Shown here: one piece after another, positions 12,338 through 23,172 of the stretch | Layout: each line of letters begins with the position of its first letter | Numbering within the stretch: the first letter of the stretch is position 1 | Assembly (NCBI RefSeq): GCF_020080835.1 | Contig: NC_058158.1 | Coordinates: forward strand, 22,829,639-22,893,638 | DNA from: Cotesia glomerata | Lineage: Eukaryota; Arthropoda; Insecta; Hymenoptera; Braconidae | Direction of reading: 5' to 3' | Length of the DNA stretch: 64,000 bases | Made by a program: the position numbers and the translations under genes | Notes under the pieces: model-generated | What the model was told of the DNA's origin: nothing | Seen by the model: only the letters and a program-made list of their open reading frames with translations | The model's database searches: none

Positions 12338-15312
12338 GGATACTGCAGCTTAACATCAATCACTGCGAAGCTGCGCATGACCTGCTTATGCAGACAGTAC
12401 GGGAATTAAAGCTCGACGTTGTGCTTTTATCGGAGCCATATAAACATTTAGCTGGACAACCTTGGGAGACGGATATCACCACGAAAGCTGTGATCTGGGC
12501 TTGTGGTAAGCTCCCTTTCCAGAGTGTAGCTACCAATGGCAGCGCTGGCTTTGTAGCAGCATCAGTAGATGGCATCCGTTTTTATAGCTGCTACGCACCA
12601 CCTAGCCTTTCAATTGCTGAGTTTACTGACTTCTTGGATCGACTGACCGAGGACGCGAAGCAACATCATCCAGTGGCGATAGCCGGGGACTTTATCGCCT
12701 GGGCAGTGGACTGGGGCAGTAAGCAGACTAATGCACGAGGAAGAGAGCTGCTAGAAGCTCTTTCTACACTAGATATAGTCGTGCTCGACAGTGGTGACAC
12801 GCCGACCTACACCAAAGGTGACGCAAGCTCGATTGTAGACGTCACTTTTGTCAGTACCAGCCTTGCTAAAGGTAACACTAACTGGAAGGTACTGGACATC
12901 TACACTGCCAGTGACCATCATGCGATACTCTGGGAAACGTCAAACGACCAGAACCTCCGGGGGCCTATCAAGCAATTTAACACCGTCGGTTGGAAGGTGA
13001 AATCTCTTGACCCAGAAGTATTGCTAACAGCCCTCGATAGTGATCCGATAGAGACTGGATGTGCAGAAGAACATACTAAGGCCCTGATGATGCGAGTAAC
13101 ACAAGCTTGTGATGCCAGTATGCCTCGCAAACGTGTTATGAATTCAAGACCTGCGGTACACTGGTGGAATGATCATATCAGCAACCTCCGTAAAGAGTGT
13201 CATCGAAAGAGAAGAATATCACAGCGTGGCTATCAACGACCTTACTCTGCAGTGCTGATCGCAGAGTACAAAAAAGCTCGTCGTGAACTTAATAAGGCCA
13301 TAAAAGAGAGCAAAGGAAGATGCTGGAAAGAGCTCATATACGAGGTCGACAAAGACGTGTGGAGTCGGCCGTATAAGGTGGTCATGACGCACCTGAAGAA
13401 ACAACAAATGCCGTCACCTACGTGTCCCCAACTCCTTCAGAAAATCGTCACTGCGCTGTTTCCACAGCAACACAGTCTCAATTATCAGTCAACGCAAGAT
13501 GAACTGGACGACATTCCACCTGTCACTGAAGAAGAATTGTTGGAGGCCTGTAATCGGGTAGGAAATAATAAAGCGTCGGGATTGGACGGAATCCCTAATA
13601 TAGCCTTGAAAACCATCAGAAAGGCAGCACCAACATTATTTCTAGACGCTTACAACGCATGCCTCAAGGAGGGGACTTTTCCTCGTAAGTGGAAACAGCA
13701 ACGGTTAGTACTTTTACCTAAAGGAAAGAAACCGCCAGAAGAACCGTCATCTTACCGACCACTCTACATGCTAGATACGGCGGGTAAGATATTTGAGCGT
13801 ATCATCCATCAGCGAATAGATGCAGTAGTCGACCCACTCTTGGCAGACAACCAGTATGGATTCCGGAAAGGACGATCAACCCTGGACGCGATCAACCTGG
13901 TTGTTAATACGGCCAAAGAGGCAATCGCAGGAACTAGATGGAAGGGTGGAACGAAGAAGTACTGCCTGGTGGCTGCCTTGGACATCAAAAATGCTTTCAA
14001 TTCCGCTAATTGGGACTGCATCATGCAAGCTCTCGACGAGAAGAACGTGCCAACATATCTTCACAGACTAGTGATTAGCTATTTTACAGATAGAGTGCTG
14101 AAATACGATACAAAGAATGGTCCGAAAGAGTATGATATAACCGGTGGTGTGCCACAGGGCTCTGTTCTTGGTCCACTTCTGTGGAATATCATGTATGACG
14201 GGCTCCTGAGACTGAAGCTTCCAAGATGTGTCAAACTGGTAGCGTATGCGGATGATGTTGCCGCAGTGATCGTCGCCAAACACCTCGACGAGATTCAACA
14301 TCTGTTTGACATCACTTTTGAGAAGATCAACCAGTGGATGGATACAGTGAACCTACAACTGGCCAAGCAGAAGACCGAAGCAGTGCTTATTACCAGCCGA
14401 AAAGAAGTTGAAACAATTAAGATTAATGTCAGTGACCGAGAAATCACATCACAACCTCATATACGATATCTGGGAGTGATGCTTGATGCCCGACTCACCT
14501 TCAAGCAGCAAGTGGAACACGTCTGTACGAAAGCGTCAGTAGTGAGAGCTAGTCTCGCACGATTGATGCCGAACGTCGGAGGCCCAAAGTAGAGCAGGAG
14601 GCTACTATTGTCATCAGTAGTCACATCAGTGCTCACCTACAGAATATCAATTTGGGCTGACGCACTAGAGGTGCAAGATTCATGGAGAAAAGCTGGACCA
14701 ATATATCGTATGAGTGCCCTACGAGTTGCAAGCGCCTTTCGAACAATATCAGAGGAAGCAGTGTGTGTCATTTCCGGAACTTTGCCGCTCAGAGTCCTAG
14801 TTGAGGAAAGACGGAACCTTTACCAACGAAAGAGGACAACCACACAAAGTGCCGAGGAACTCAGAGCTGAAGAACGGCAGAACAGCATCGCACGATGGCA
14901 ATCGCAGTGGGACGCCGCGATAACAGGGAGATGGACACACCGTCTCATACCGAAGATCGACGTTTGGCTAAACCGAAGTCATGGCGAGGTCAATTACTAT
15001 CTGACGCAGTTGTTGTCAGGACATGGATGTTTTCGGACGTATCTTCACCGCTTCAAGCATGATGATTCACCGGAGTGCCCGTCCTGCCCAGGAATCAATG
15101 AAGACGCGGAGCACGTTTTCTTTGAGTGCCCACGATTTTACCCACAGCGAGATGAGCTGGAGATGATCCTAAAGAAGAAAATCCAACCAGAGACAATAGT
15201 AGAAGCAATGTTGTCATCAAGAGCCTCCTGGAACGCCATCAGCACATTTGCAACAGAAGTCCTTATAGACTTGCGTTCCATCGAAAGAAGAAGAGCAAAT
15301 GACAACAACTAG
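12334..15312 (+). pseudogene. ORF2 of copy 2 with one nonsense codon
   Basis: This endonuclease/reverse transcriptase polyprotein has exactly the same nucleotide length (2979) as the intact ORF2 of copy 1. A TAG at 14590-14592 replaces the Gln codon found at that position in copy 1. The frame is open on both sides (752 codons before, 239 after). The endonuclease motif reads GDFI instead of GDFN at codon 121, so the catalytic Asn is lost. YADD is present near 14245. The C-terminal C-x2-C-x8-H-x4-C motif is conserved. It is probably dead but young. Confidence 0.88.
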
Positions 15313-15570
15313 AAGAAAGGTAAAATAACACCTTAGCTACAAGAAGAAAGAGCAGTAGTTAGATCCTCCCCTCACGAAGTAATGCCTAACGGCGGTTTCC
15401 ATGAGGGATTAGACGAAAGAGGAAAAGGGGTTTAGGGTTTAGTGGGTAGGGGCGCTACCGTCGAGTTTTAGTATGACACTGCGTCGAGTCGCCACATATC
15501 CAGGCTAAACAACTATGCCTAGAATCCATAAAAAGGATTCCCCCCCCCCTTAAAACAAAAAAAAAAAACA

Positions 15571-15573
<3 letters not shown>

Positions 15574-15619
<46 letters not shown>

Positions 15620-15670
15620 AAGATCTTTTTTCGTACCTCTTTACAAAAAAAACACACACACACACACACA
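15574..15670. repeat. AC microsatellite in two blocks
   Basis: AC repeat at 15574-15620 and again at 15652-15670, split by about 30 bp of unrelated T/A-rich sequence. It forms the right boundary of copy 2. Confidence 0.9.
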
Positions 15671-16400
15671 TGCGGACATCATCGCGGAAACATTCGGGGA
15701 AGCTTCCTAGGATCTCAAAACGTGAAAATACGTTGAAAACTTGATTTTCGAAAAACGGACGGAAACCAATAACTTCCCAACTTTTTAAATTTTTCAATTT
15801 TCTTAGCGGGAAGTTAAAAATTAGGAAAACGGTTGACCCTAAAGGCCATCCCTGCAACTTCCCGCTAATTCCATACTCAAGCGCTCAAAATTGCACTTAT
15901 TACGTTTTTGAGCTCTTAGAGCTAAAAAATATGATTTTCGTATCATTTTGAGCTCTTTGAGCTCAAAAGTCTGACAGAAGTTTAATAAACCACTATTTTT
16001 TGAATTTTCGAACCGCAATAACTTTTGAATGAATGAACCGATTTCCACGCAGTTGACGGCATTTGACGTAGTTTTTAAAGCCTCATAATGAACTTTCGAG
16101 TTTAAATTGATCGATTTAGGAATTTCGAAGTAATTCCCAAACAACACTTTTTTCGGTTTTCTTTCGTCAACGATAACTCACGAACGAATCAACCAATTTT
16201 GCCCGGCTTGGTGGCGGTCGACGTGGTTTTTTGATGTTAAGGGCTGATTTTTAGAATCGATCGGTAAAGCCGTTTTAAAGTTATTCCAAAAAAACCACAT
16301 TAAAAAAATTTGTAACTTCCCGTTAAGGAAATTAACAATTTTCCAAAGTTGGGAAGTTACTGGTCTTACCGATCGATTCCAAAAACTAATCAGCTGTATG
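15671..16400 (+). repeat. K right end, then a second forward K
   Basis: 15671-15811 is the right end of the K copy begun at 2956, ending in AGCGGGAAGTTAAAAA. A second forward K starts immediately at 15812 and continues to about 16390. There it breaks off in a short (GTAT)n tract at 16396-16417. Confidence 0.7.
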
Positions 16401-16417
16401 TATGTATGTATGTATTA

Positions 16418-17364
16418 GGGTGATTTTTTTTTTACTTTTTTTTTTGTTCGGTCTTATCGTGAATTCTTGTTGGGAATACTCAAAAACAAAAATTCCCTAA
16501 AAGCTTGAGCCCTTAATATTAATTTAAGTCCTCAAACAAGGCGTGTGAAGATTTCCCACTGAAAATACACAAAAACTCTGATTTTTAATTTTTTAATTTC
16601 TTAAGCTCAGCGGCATTTCATGGGATCACTTTGACCGAAGATGGTTTTTTCTCAGAATTGATCGCTCTACAAAAGTGCCCATTGCGGCAAAGTCGTAACT
16701 CACACTTGTGAGGCAGTACAGACCACTGAACCTGATTTTTCCATCGAATTCGCGTTTTTTCGCATTTATCTCGTAAATAACAAGAGCTACGGAAAAAAAC
16801 TTGTAGGGAATTCAATTTTTTACAAAAAAAAGTCCTATAGACCAAATCGCTAAGATCAATATTAAGCCTTGAATTGATTTTTCCGTGAAATTTTGGCTAA
16901 TCATTGGTTTTAACTTATTAATATCTTGTTTTCTTTCTCTGTAATATTATATTTTTTTAAGGCTAGAAAAGTAGGATATGATAAATATCTTACATTACAA
17001 AAGCTTATATATAAAGAATAGGCTGTATCAAAAAAATCGACCATTTTTTTTTTAAAACTATACGGAAAATATTGTTCAGGATACGGAAAAAAGACGCCTG
17101 GTAAAACGGGAGCTCTTAATTTTAATATTAAGTTGTGCCTCATCACGATTTTCCATTTTCCATTTAATTAACATGGGAAATTTTTTTGTGCAAAGTTTGG
17201 AATTTTGTAGCTCTTTAACGATTAGTTGCATTGTTTAGGTCAAAACATATTCTTGTAGGAAATTAAACGCTCTTTAAAAAAGGTTTCCTATAATTTTTTG
17301 AGAAATGCAATCCTTCAAAAGTTATTCCAATTTAAAAATGTGTATTTTATATAAATGCATTTAA
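16418..17364. other. AT-rich DNA, no gene seen
   Basis: There is no coding region. Two places (about 16508 and 17109) share a short phrase like CTTAATNTTAATATTAAG that also occurs at 58208. These may be remnants of a dispersed repeat. Confidence 0.4.
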
Positions 17365-17547
17365 AAAGTCCCGATCCAGTCTTCCCCGTAACATCTATGG
17401 GGAAAGAGAGAGGAGGATGTTTAGTCGGTATTGTTGTCAATAATATTGACTTCCGAGTCCGACATACCCAGGACAAACATCTCGTCCTGGTATACGTAAA
17501 TCAAATGTATTTAACCTCCTCTATAAAAAAAAAAAAAAAAAAAAAAT
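17365..17547 (+). mobile_element. 3' end of a second, related LINE family with poly(A)
   Basis: The order of motifs matches the 3' UTR of the R1-like elements (GAGTCCGACATACCCAGGAC here, GAGTCGCCACATATCCAGG there). The sequence differs and it ends in an A-run at 17526-17546. It is probably a 5'-truncated copy of a sister family. Only the tail is preserved. Confidence 0.45.
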
Positions 17548-17574
17548 ATATATGTATGTATGTATGTGTGTCTG

Positions 17575-18543
17575 TTTTTTTTTCTTTAAGGGGGGGGGGG
17601 GGAATCTTTTTTACGGATTCTAGGCATAGCTGTCTGGCCTGGATATGTGGCGACTCGACGCATTAGGACCGTTTTTTGTGTCATATTTTAGCACTGTAAA
17701 TTAGCTAGTCACTATTCTGCGCAGATATGCTGGAACGTTCTTCTTTTCAAGAGCTTGCATGATGCAGTCCCAGTTAGCGGAGTTGAAGGCATTCTTAATG
17801 TCTAAGGCGGCTACCAGGCAATACTCCTTTGTACCACTCTTCCATCTAGTTCCTGCGATTTCCTCCATGGCCGTATTAACAACCAGGTTGATTGCATCCA
17901 GGGTTGATCGTCCTTTCCGAAATCCATACTGGGTGTCTGCCAGGAGTGGGTCAACTAGTGCATCTAACCGTTGATGAATTATACGCTCAAATATCTTACC
18001 CGCCTTATCTAGCATGCAGAGTGGTCGGTAAGATGACGGTTCTTCTGGTGGTTTCTTCCCTTTAGGTAACAGTACCAATCGTTGCTGTTTCCATTTACGA
18101 GGAAAAGTCCCCTCTTTGAGGCATGCGTTGTAGACGTCTAAGAATAATGTTGGTGCTGCCTTTATGATGGTCTTCAAGGCTATATTAGGGATTCCGTCCA
18201 ATCCCAGCGCTTTATTATTTCCTACACGGTTGCAGGCCTCCAGCAATTCTTCTTCAGTGACAGGTGGAATGTCGTCTAGTTCGCCTGGCGCTAACTGATA
18301 ATCGAAACTGTGTTGCTGTGGAAACAATGCAGTGACAATTTCCTGAAGGAGTTGAGGACACGTAGGTGACGGTATTTGTTGTTTTTTCAGGTGGGTCATG
18401 ACCACTTTATAAAGCCTACCCCACACGTCTTTGTCCACCTCGTATATGAGCTCTTTCCAGCATCTTTTTTTGCTCTCTTTGATGGCCTTATTCAGTTCAC
18501 GACGAGCTTTTTTGTACTCTGCGATCAGCACTGCAGAGTTAGG
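17575..18543 (-). mobile_element. R1-like copy 3, truncated and internally deleted
   Basis: Reading the minus strand, ORF2 sequence begins directly after AC repeat at about 18543. It encodes the first half of the reverse transcriptase (18531-17701, 276 codons open). Near 17664 it jumps from the reverse transcriptase into the 3' UTR tag, and the element ends in the C-run at 17590. The deletion removed the rest of ORF2. A stop lies shortly before the join. The flanks are (GTAT/GT)n at 17548-17573 and TG repeat at 18544-18617, so AC is again on the sense strand. Confidence 0.8.
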
Positions 18544-18617
18544 TTGTTTATGTGCGTGCGTGTGCGTGTGTGTGCGTGTGTGTGTGCGCGTGTGTGTGCG
18601 TGTGTGTGTGTATGTGT
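18544..18617. repeat. TG microsatellite with CG interruptions
   Basis: Imperfect (TG)n with scattered CG units. It forms the 5' boundary of the truncated R1-like copy 3 and the microsatellite core of a reverse K repeat. Confidence 0.9.
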
Positions 18618-18620
18618 GGA

Positions 18621-19118
18621 TGTATGTAAATTTTTTTAAAAGCGGTTTTTTTGGAATAACTTCTAAACGGCTCTACCGATCAATTCCAAAAACTAATCAG
18701 CTCTTAATATCAAGAAACCACGTCGATCGTCTCCAGTCCGGTCAAAATCGGTCCATTCGTTCGTGAGTTATCGTTGACGAAAGAAAACCAAAAAAAGTGT
18801 TTTTTCGGAATTACTCCGAAATTCCTTGTTCGATCAATTTAAACTGAACGATTTTTAATGAGGCCTAAAAAACGTCGAATGCCGCCAACCGCGTGAAAAT
18901 CGGTTCATTCATTCAAAAGTTATTGTGATTTAAAAATTCAAAAAAAAGTGTTTTATCAAACTCCTATCAAACTTTTGAGCTCGGAGAGCTCAAAATAATA
19001 CACAAATTGTATTTATGCGCTCAAAGAGCTCAAAAACGTCATAAGTGCTATTTCAAGCGTGTAGGTATAGAATTGGCGAAAAGTTGCAGGGATGGCCTTC
19101 AGGGTCAACCGTTTTCCT
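18621..19118 (-). repeat. K repeat, reverse copy
   Basis: Contains the blocks GAATAACTTCTAAACGGCTC, the GAGCTC palindromes and the terminal AGTTGCAGGGATGGCCTTCA block, ending in CCTAATTTTT. It abuts the inner end of a THAP-bearing element that is interrupted by a solo LTR. Confidence 0.7.
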
Positions 19119-19404
19119 AATTTTTTTTATAAGTTGTTACGTTCTCAGAATTTCGCCTAAAATCAATTTTTTAGTTATTTTATAAATATTATATTTTAAA
19201 TAAGTTATCTCATTTAATTCTCCGAATGCACATTGAGAGATATCCGTTGCTTCGCTGGTGATTTGATCAGCAGCTTGGTAACGGAAATCTCGCGATAAGA
19301 CATCGGCAGAGAGTCATCGCGAGCCGCGGATAGTCCAAACATCTTGCGTCAGCATGGGACCCGGGCCTCGATGACTCTCTCAGGGAGTAACCTGAGCTGC
19401 AAAC

Positions 19405-19629
19405 ATGGCTGAAATACTGTTTATAAAAACTAATCTGGAGCTTATTCAAGCCAGTAGATCTCGAGACTCTCTAGTGCAGAGAGCTCTGTCCTCAAGCTTG
19501 CACCTCTCCAGATCCTATTATCAAATAAACCAACTATACCGAACATATAGCCTATTACACTTACTATGGGGCGGAGCGCTTTACAGCCGTTCTAACCCAT
19601 ATAAAGAAATCCTTCGGCAGAAGCGCTAG
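19405..19629 (+). CDS. Small open frame in the solo LTR (74 codons), doubtful
   Basis: This frame starts ATGGCTGAAATA and lies in the presumed U3 region, upstream of the TATA-like motif. It resembles nothing I recognise. It may be a chance frame, but the segment has higher GC content than its surroundings. Confidence 0.2.
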   Translation: MAEILFIKTNLELIQASRSRDSLVQRALSSSLHLSRSYYQINQLYRTYSLLHLLWGGALYSRSNPYKEILRQKR

Positions 19630-19850
19630 CCAGCATCTTCTCCAGTCTAACCCTCCTGCTGGGCGAACGCTTAATTGGCGTTCCACCAGGTTCCAATCTC
19701 TTCGCCAACACCGAATTCCTTTACTTCATTCCTCGAGGAAAACGATCACGTCGATCGGGTCAATCGGTACAAAAGGGTCGTCGTCTCTTGCCCTAGCCGT
19801 TTCATCTGTCGTTACCGATAATCGACGACGAAACTCCAGTTGAGCCGCGA

Positions 19851-20228
19851 GTGGAAGTAGTGCGGGCTACGAAACCGTTGCTGCGTATAATCAACGATGA
19901 GATACTCGTCGAACCGCGGGTGAGAGTAGTACGAACCGCCGAGGAAGACTCGCCCAAATCACCGCCGTACCAGGGTCAGTCAATCTTCGCCAGCAACAAC
20001 CGCCCTGCCTACTGGACGGACATCACCAGGACCTGGAAGCTGGTCCCAGTAGAGGTTCCCAAGGTTCACCCTCCAGGAGGCGTCGTCCCATTCAAGGACC
20101 CCAGATACGGATATTATTCCAAGGAGTACTTCAAAAAGACGGGCTACGACATCTACCCGCCCTTTGAAACTAAGTGGTTAGAAACCCAGGGGGTTATCTG
20201 GGCTGATTTATGGGGCCTATATTGGTAA
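19851..20228 (+). CDS. 125-codon open frame in the solo LTR, function unknown
   Basis: A GC-rich open frame in the presumed R/U5 region. The predicted product is soluble, with no signal peptide or membrane segment. It is rich in Pro, Tyr and Trp, with a PPGGVVPFKDPRYGYYSKEY-type stretch. I do not recognise a domain. Its composition stands out against the AT-rich surroundings. Long LTRs of insect elements can contain such frames by chance or capture, and whether it is translated cannot be judged here. Confidence 0.35.
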   Translation: MEVVRATKPLLRIINDEILVEPRVRVVRTAEEDSPKSPPYQGQSIFASNNRPAYWTDITRTWKLVPVEVPKVHPPGGVVPFKDPRYGYYSKEYFKKTGYDIYPPFETKWLETQGVIWADLWGLYW

Positions 20229-20371
20229 GTCAATAATAATTAAAATAAAGCAAGTAAGCTCATCTGTGACGACACACCGGGGGGTCGATCGACTTCCCAA
20301 AGTGTCAAAACCTGGTATTTAATTATTAAAATCTCAAAGAATTTATTTGACGTATTTTTGGGAACGTAACA

Positions 20372-20829
20372 TAAGTAAATTTTGATTAAACGAAATTATC
20401 AAAATCTTTTTTTGGTTCAAAATTTTACAAATTAAAAGTGCTGATTGTTTTTGAGTACAAAAAAATAGCTTATGTTTGCTAACTAAAATTTACATATTAC
20501 AATTCAATAATAAAGCTGGGAAAACTTGTTTATTGATTAAATTTATCATTTTTATTTTTATTTTTTCCTTTGATTTATTTTTCAACTTGCTGTTGGAAAT
20601 TTATAAAAATAACAAGCACTTTTTCTACTTGTATTCTTACAACTTACAACACAACAACTTTTGTGACTCATTTTATGTGTTTCTTTTTAAATAAATTTTA
20701 AATAATAATTCGCTTGTATATTTAGCTAACTCGAAATATAAAAACAGCCCCCCTTAGTATCGGATATAGCCACTCGTGGCGCTGACGGTAAATAAGTTTT
20801 TCCCCACCACGGCTTCGCACTTAGCGAAT
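20372..20829 (-). mobile_element. THAP-bearing DNA transposon fragment X2
   Basis: A minus-strand copy of element X. Its outer end is ATTCGCT (complement at 20823-20829), followed by the GTGCGAAGCC block. It matches 50194-50670 in the opposite orientation over about 460 bp. A THAP-type start lies at 20671 (see separate entry). Its inner end is cut at about 19118 by a K repeat, and the solo LTR interrupts it. Confidence 0.65.
20582..20671 (-). pseudogene. THAP zinc-finger N-terminal fragment (X2)
   Basis: From ATG at 20671 the minus strand encodes a short segment with CC-x3-C spacing near the N-terminus and FYKFP, the hallmarks of the first half of a THAP DNA-binding domain (C-x2-4-C ... C-x2-H). 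The conserved Trp codon expected next is TGA at 20584-20582, so the frame stops after 29 codons. THAP domains occur at the N-terminus of P-element-type transposases. Confidence 0.55.
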
Positions 20830-20834
20830 ACCAG

Positions 20835-21105
20835 TTACTTCTCTACCAACATTTAAGTCAACCAATCAGAAAATCTACTCGTAAACAACCTTACCGCGAA
20901 ACAACTCTACCAGATTGAAACTATTATGTCCCAAACTATACCATAACAATCTTTATCATTAATATCTCTACCAAAATTAATTTCAACCATATAAAAGTCT
21001 ACCATTTTACATCTCTATCAATTTAATATCTACCAGAAACAACTCAACCATATAAGAACTACGCCAAAGTTAATTTATACCAAAAAATAACTCTATCTTA
21101 ATACA
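20835..21105. repeat. Degenerate CTCTACCA array
   Basis: About ten diverged copies of a motif like AACTCTACCA or TATACCA occur every 15-30 bp on the plus strand. Spacing is irregular and no unit is perfect. It is non-coding. Confidence 0.45.
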
Positions 21106-21479
21106 AGACTGATTGAAATTTTTTGTCAGATGAACCTTTTTCTCATAACCACGCCTTGAAAATTGGTATGATTTCACACTTTGATTTTTTAACTTTGGAA
21201 TTTTGTAATTCACTTAAGAATCAGTATCCGGAAAAAATCCAATAAAGGCCCTTGAAAGGAGTTTAATTCCCTACAAAAAACGTTTCGTAACATTTTTAGC
21301 TAAATACACTCCTTTGAAAGTTATTCAAAGTTAAAGTTGAAGTCAAAATGAAACTCTTGTTTTTTTCGCTGTAGGTTTAATTTTTTTGGGCCCGTTGAAA
21401 AATTTGATTTTTTTATAGATAATAATTTTTATTTTATCAAATAAATTACGGAAAGTTTGAAAAAATTATAATATATATT
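21106..21479. other. AT-rich DNA, no gene seen
   Basis: A phrase like CCCTACAAAAAACGTTTCGTAA followed by GAAAGTTATTCAAAG resembles segments at 17255-17330 and 56610-56680. This suggests remnants of a shared dispersed repeat. Nothing else was recognised. Confidence 0.3.
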
Positions 21480-21983
21480 TATTTGCCCATGCAAGTACAG
21501 ACGTGTGTTCGAATACGCTCACTTTTCGTTTTCTTACACAAGTTTTTAGAATGTTAATAATTTACTAGTATATACAAAATCATTCTAATCAACTTAGTTG
21601 TTATATTTATTATTTAAATTTGCATAAATTAACTCATAATTAATAAACAATTAGTGAAATCAGTGCATTAATGTTCGTCCGGTGCGGTAGCCTGTATATT
21701 TTGTGTATACTTTGTTTTCTGGTGGTGAACTCGCTTATTCTATTGCAATATGTCAGTTCTGTGATATTTTAATACTATTATCAATCGGCTTTTTTCTTTT
21801 TAACCCATTTGGAGCAGTGTTAAATTTAACTTTTCTCAGGCATATTGTGTATATCGCAAGGGCTGATACTATAGACAGTACATTTTCTCCACGTGGGCCG
21901 GCAATCTAGTCAGTATAGTCCATCTCACAAGGGCAGGTGCATTAGACATATTTTTGTTTACAAGTCGATGTTTACATCGAGCT

Positions 21984-23064
21984 ATGACTGAAAACAAGGA
22001 TAACAGGACCAACTCCAATAGCCTGAGTGTCAAATGTCGAGGATGCTCCAGTAGTATTGCCAAGGAACAAGTCCAATGCTCTCGATGTCAGGCAATTTTC
22101 CATCCTAGTTGTGTAAAACAAGCCATACAGTCGACGCTCTCTGTATTGGACCTCTCTGTATTTGATCACATTCTTCCTCTGTATTTGACGATTTTACACA
22201 GCTCTTATGGATAAGGACGAGTCAAATACAGAGAATGGTCCTGTATGGGCGAGTCAAATATAGAGAGCGTTGACTGTACCACTACTTGGTGGGCTCTTCC
22301 AAAGATGCTGTGGGAGACGTGGCTCCACTTCAGCAGAAGAAATTAGAGACATCTTTAAGCAAGAAATCCTATCACTTCGTGCGGACTTCAGAAACGAATT
22401 AGCTCCAATTATTTCAAGTGTCAAAAGCTTGAAATCTATTGTTGAATCATATACAGAAAAATTTAATGAAAAAATTAATTTGGTAGAAAAAAATTTAGTG
22501 GAGTTAGATACTCGCATCTCGAAAGCTGAGGCATCAATTACGTCTAATTCGGAAAAAATCATTGAACTTGGTAATAAAATTGCTAGCTCCTCTGTATCTC
22601 CTCAAAACCTAGAAATACTTAGTGAAGTTGAGAATAGACTTACAAGACGTGGTAACGCGATTTTCTTTGGCATTGAAGAGCCTCCTAATAAAATTCCGAC
22701 AGATCGTAGAAATTTTGACTTAACCACAGTACAAAATATTTGCAATTCTCTGGCTGATAATATTCTGGTAACTAGCTGCACTCGTATTGGTAAATACACA
22801 TCACTGTCCCTACAACCTCGCCCAATAAAGGCTTCATTTTCGGATAATCATTCTGTTGATCGAATCATCGCGGGACTGATGCGTGAGAAATGTGTAAGCA
22901 ACGCACAACAAACGATTAGCAATATCTCAATAGTTCGCGATCGTACAGAAATGCAGAGAGCAGAGTTGAAGAAAATACAACAAGAGCTTCAAGAACGGAG
23001 AACTGTTGGAGAGAACAACCTAAGGATAGTTCATCGAGCGGGAGCTCCTACGATCAGCGGATAA
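21984..23064 (+). pseudogene. LINE ORF1 (PHD-like finger, coiled coil, RRM-like), split by a MITE
   Basis: The N-terminal C-x2-C-x8-C-x2-C-x4-H-x2-C cluster is PHD-like. It is followed by a long heptad-rich segment and a C-terminal block with GNAIFFGIEE, as in the RRM-like domain of LINE ORF1 proteins. The frame is interrupted at 22128-22276 by a 149-bp MITE. Ignoring the MITE and one TA restores a continuous frame, so the host ORF was intact when hit. ATG 21984 is chosen as the first ATG before the zinc finger. Role: RNA binding in the retrotransposition complex. Confidence 0.7.
22128..22276. mobile_element. 149-bp MITE with TA target duplication (pogo/Tigger-like)
   Basis: The ends are CAGTCGACGCTCTCT and its near-perfect inverse AGAGAGCGTTGACTG. 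TA lies at 22126-22127 and 22277-22278. CAGT-type ends and TA duplications fit pogo/Tigger or other Tc1/mariner families. It is non-coding. Confidence 0.8.
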
Positions 23065-23106
23065 CAACAGCGTCGACACGAAGCGAGCCTCAGTAATAAA
23101 CTCTAT

Positions 23107-23172
23107 TACGATAGGCATGAGACATTCAGGAGGTCGGGAGGTGGTGTGTTATTCGCTTGCAGAAAACTCTAA
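23107..23172 (+). pseudogene. Remnant of LINE ORF2 endonuclease
   Basis: A 21-codon in-frame stretch shows an R-SGGGVLFACRK sequence, the glycine-rich strand found in LINE APE-type endonucleases (GGGVLIAV-like). It ends at TAA 23170-23172 and the 3' UTR follows at once. The rest of ORF2 is missing. Confidence 0.5.

Larger units (their letters stand above)
10441..15573 (+). mobile_element. R1-clade-like non-LTR retrotransposon, copy 2 (full length)
   Basis: Same layout and orientation as copy 1: 5' UTR 10441-10982, ORF1 10983-12337, ORF2 12334-15312, 3' UTR 15313-15573. The latter ends in C-rich then A-rich sequence before AC repeat. The two coding regions differ clearly at nucleotide and protein level, so this is not a recent tandem duplication. 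Independent insertions into the same microsatellite are more likely. Confidence 0.85.
19135..20371. mobile_element. Solo LTR, 1237 bp, with 5-bp target duplication
   Basis: It starts TGTTACGTTC and ends GAACGTAACA, giving 10-bp perfect inverted termini with TG...CA ends. TAAGT occurs directly before (19130-19134) and directly after (20372-20376). Copy X1 of the host element (near 50646-50652) shows the uninterrupted site. A TATA-like motif lies at about 19600 and an AATAAA at 20243, consistent with U3-R-U5. No internal retrotransposon genes remain. Orientation is most likely plus, from the position of these signals. Confidence 0.88.

Noticed and set aside
10441..15573. Copies 1 and 2 as a segmental duplication
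   Set aside because: They differ throughout their ORFs, including different frameshift positions, while sharing exact ends. Independent insertions fit better.
15519..15857. Possible exon or gene around the AC tract at 15.6 kb
   Set aside because: Composed of the element's 3' end, AC repeat and K sequence.
20476..20694. 72-codon frame at 20476-20694 and its near twin on the minus strand at 50330-50548
   Set aside because: Both are antisense to the THAP starts in X2 and X1. The pair only reflects the shared element.
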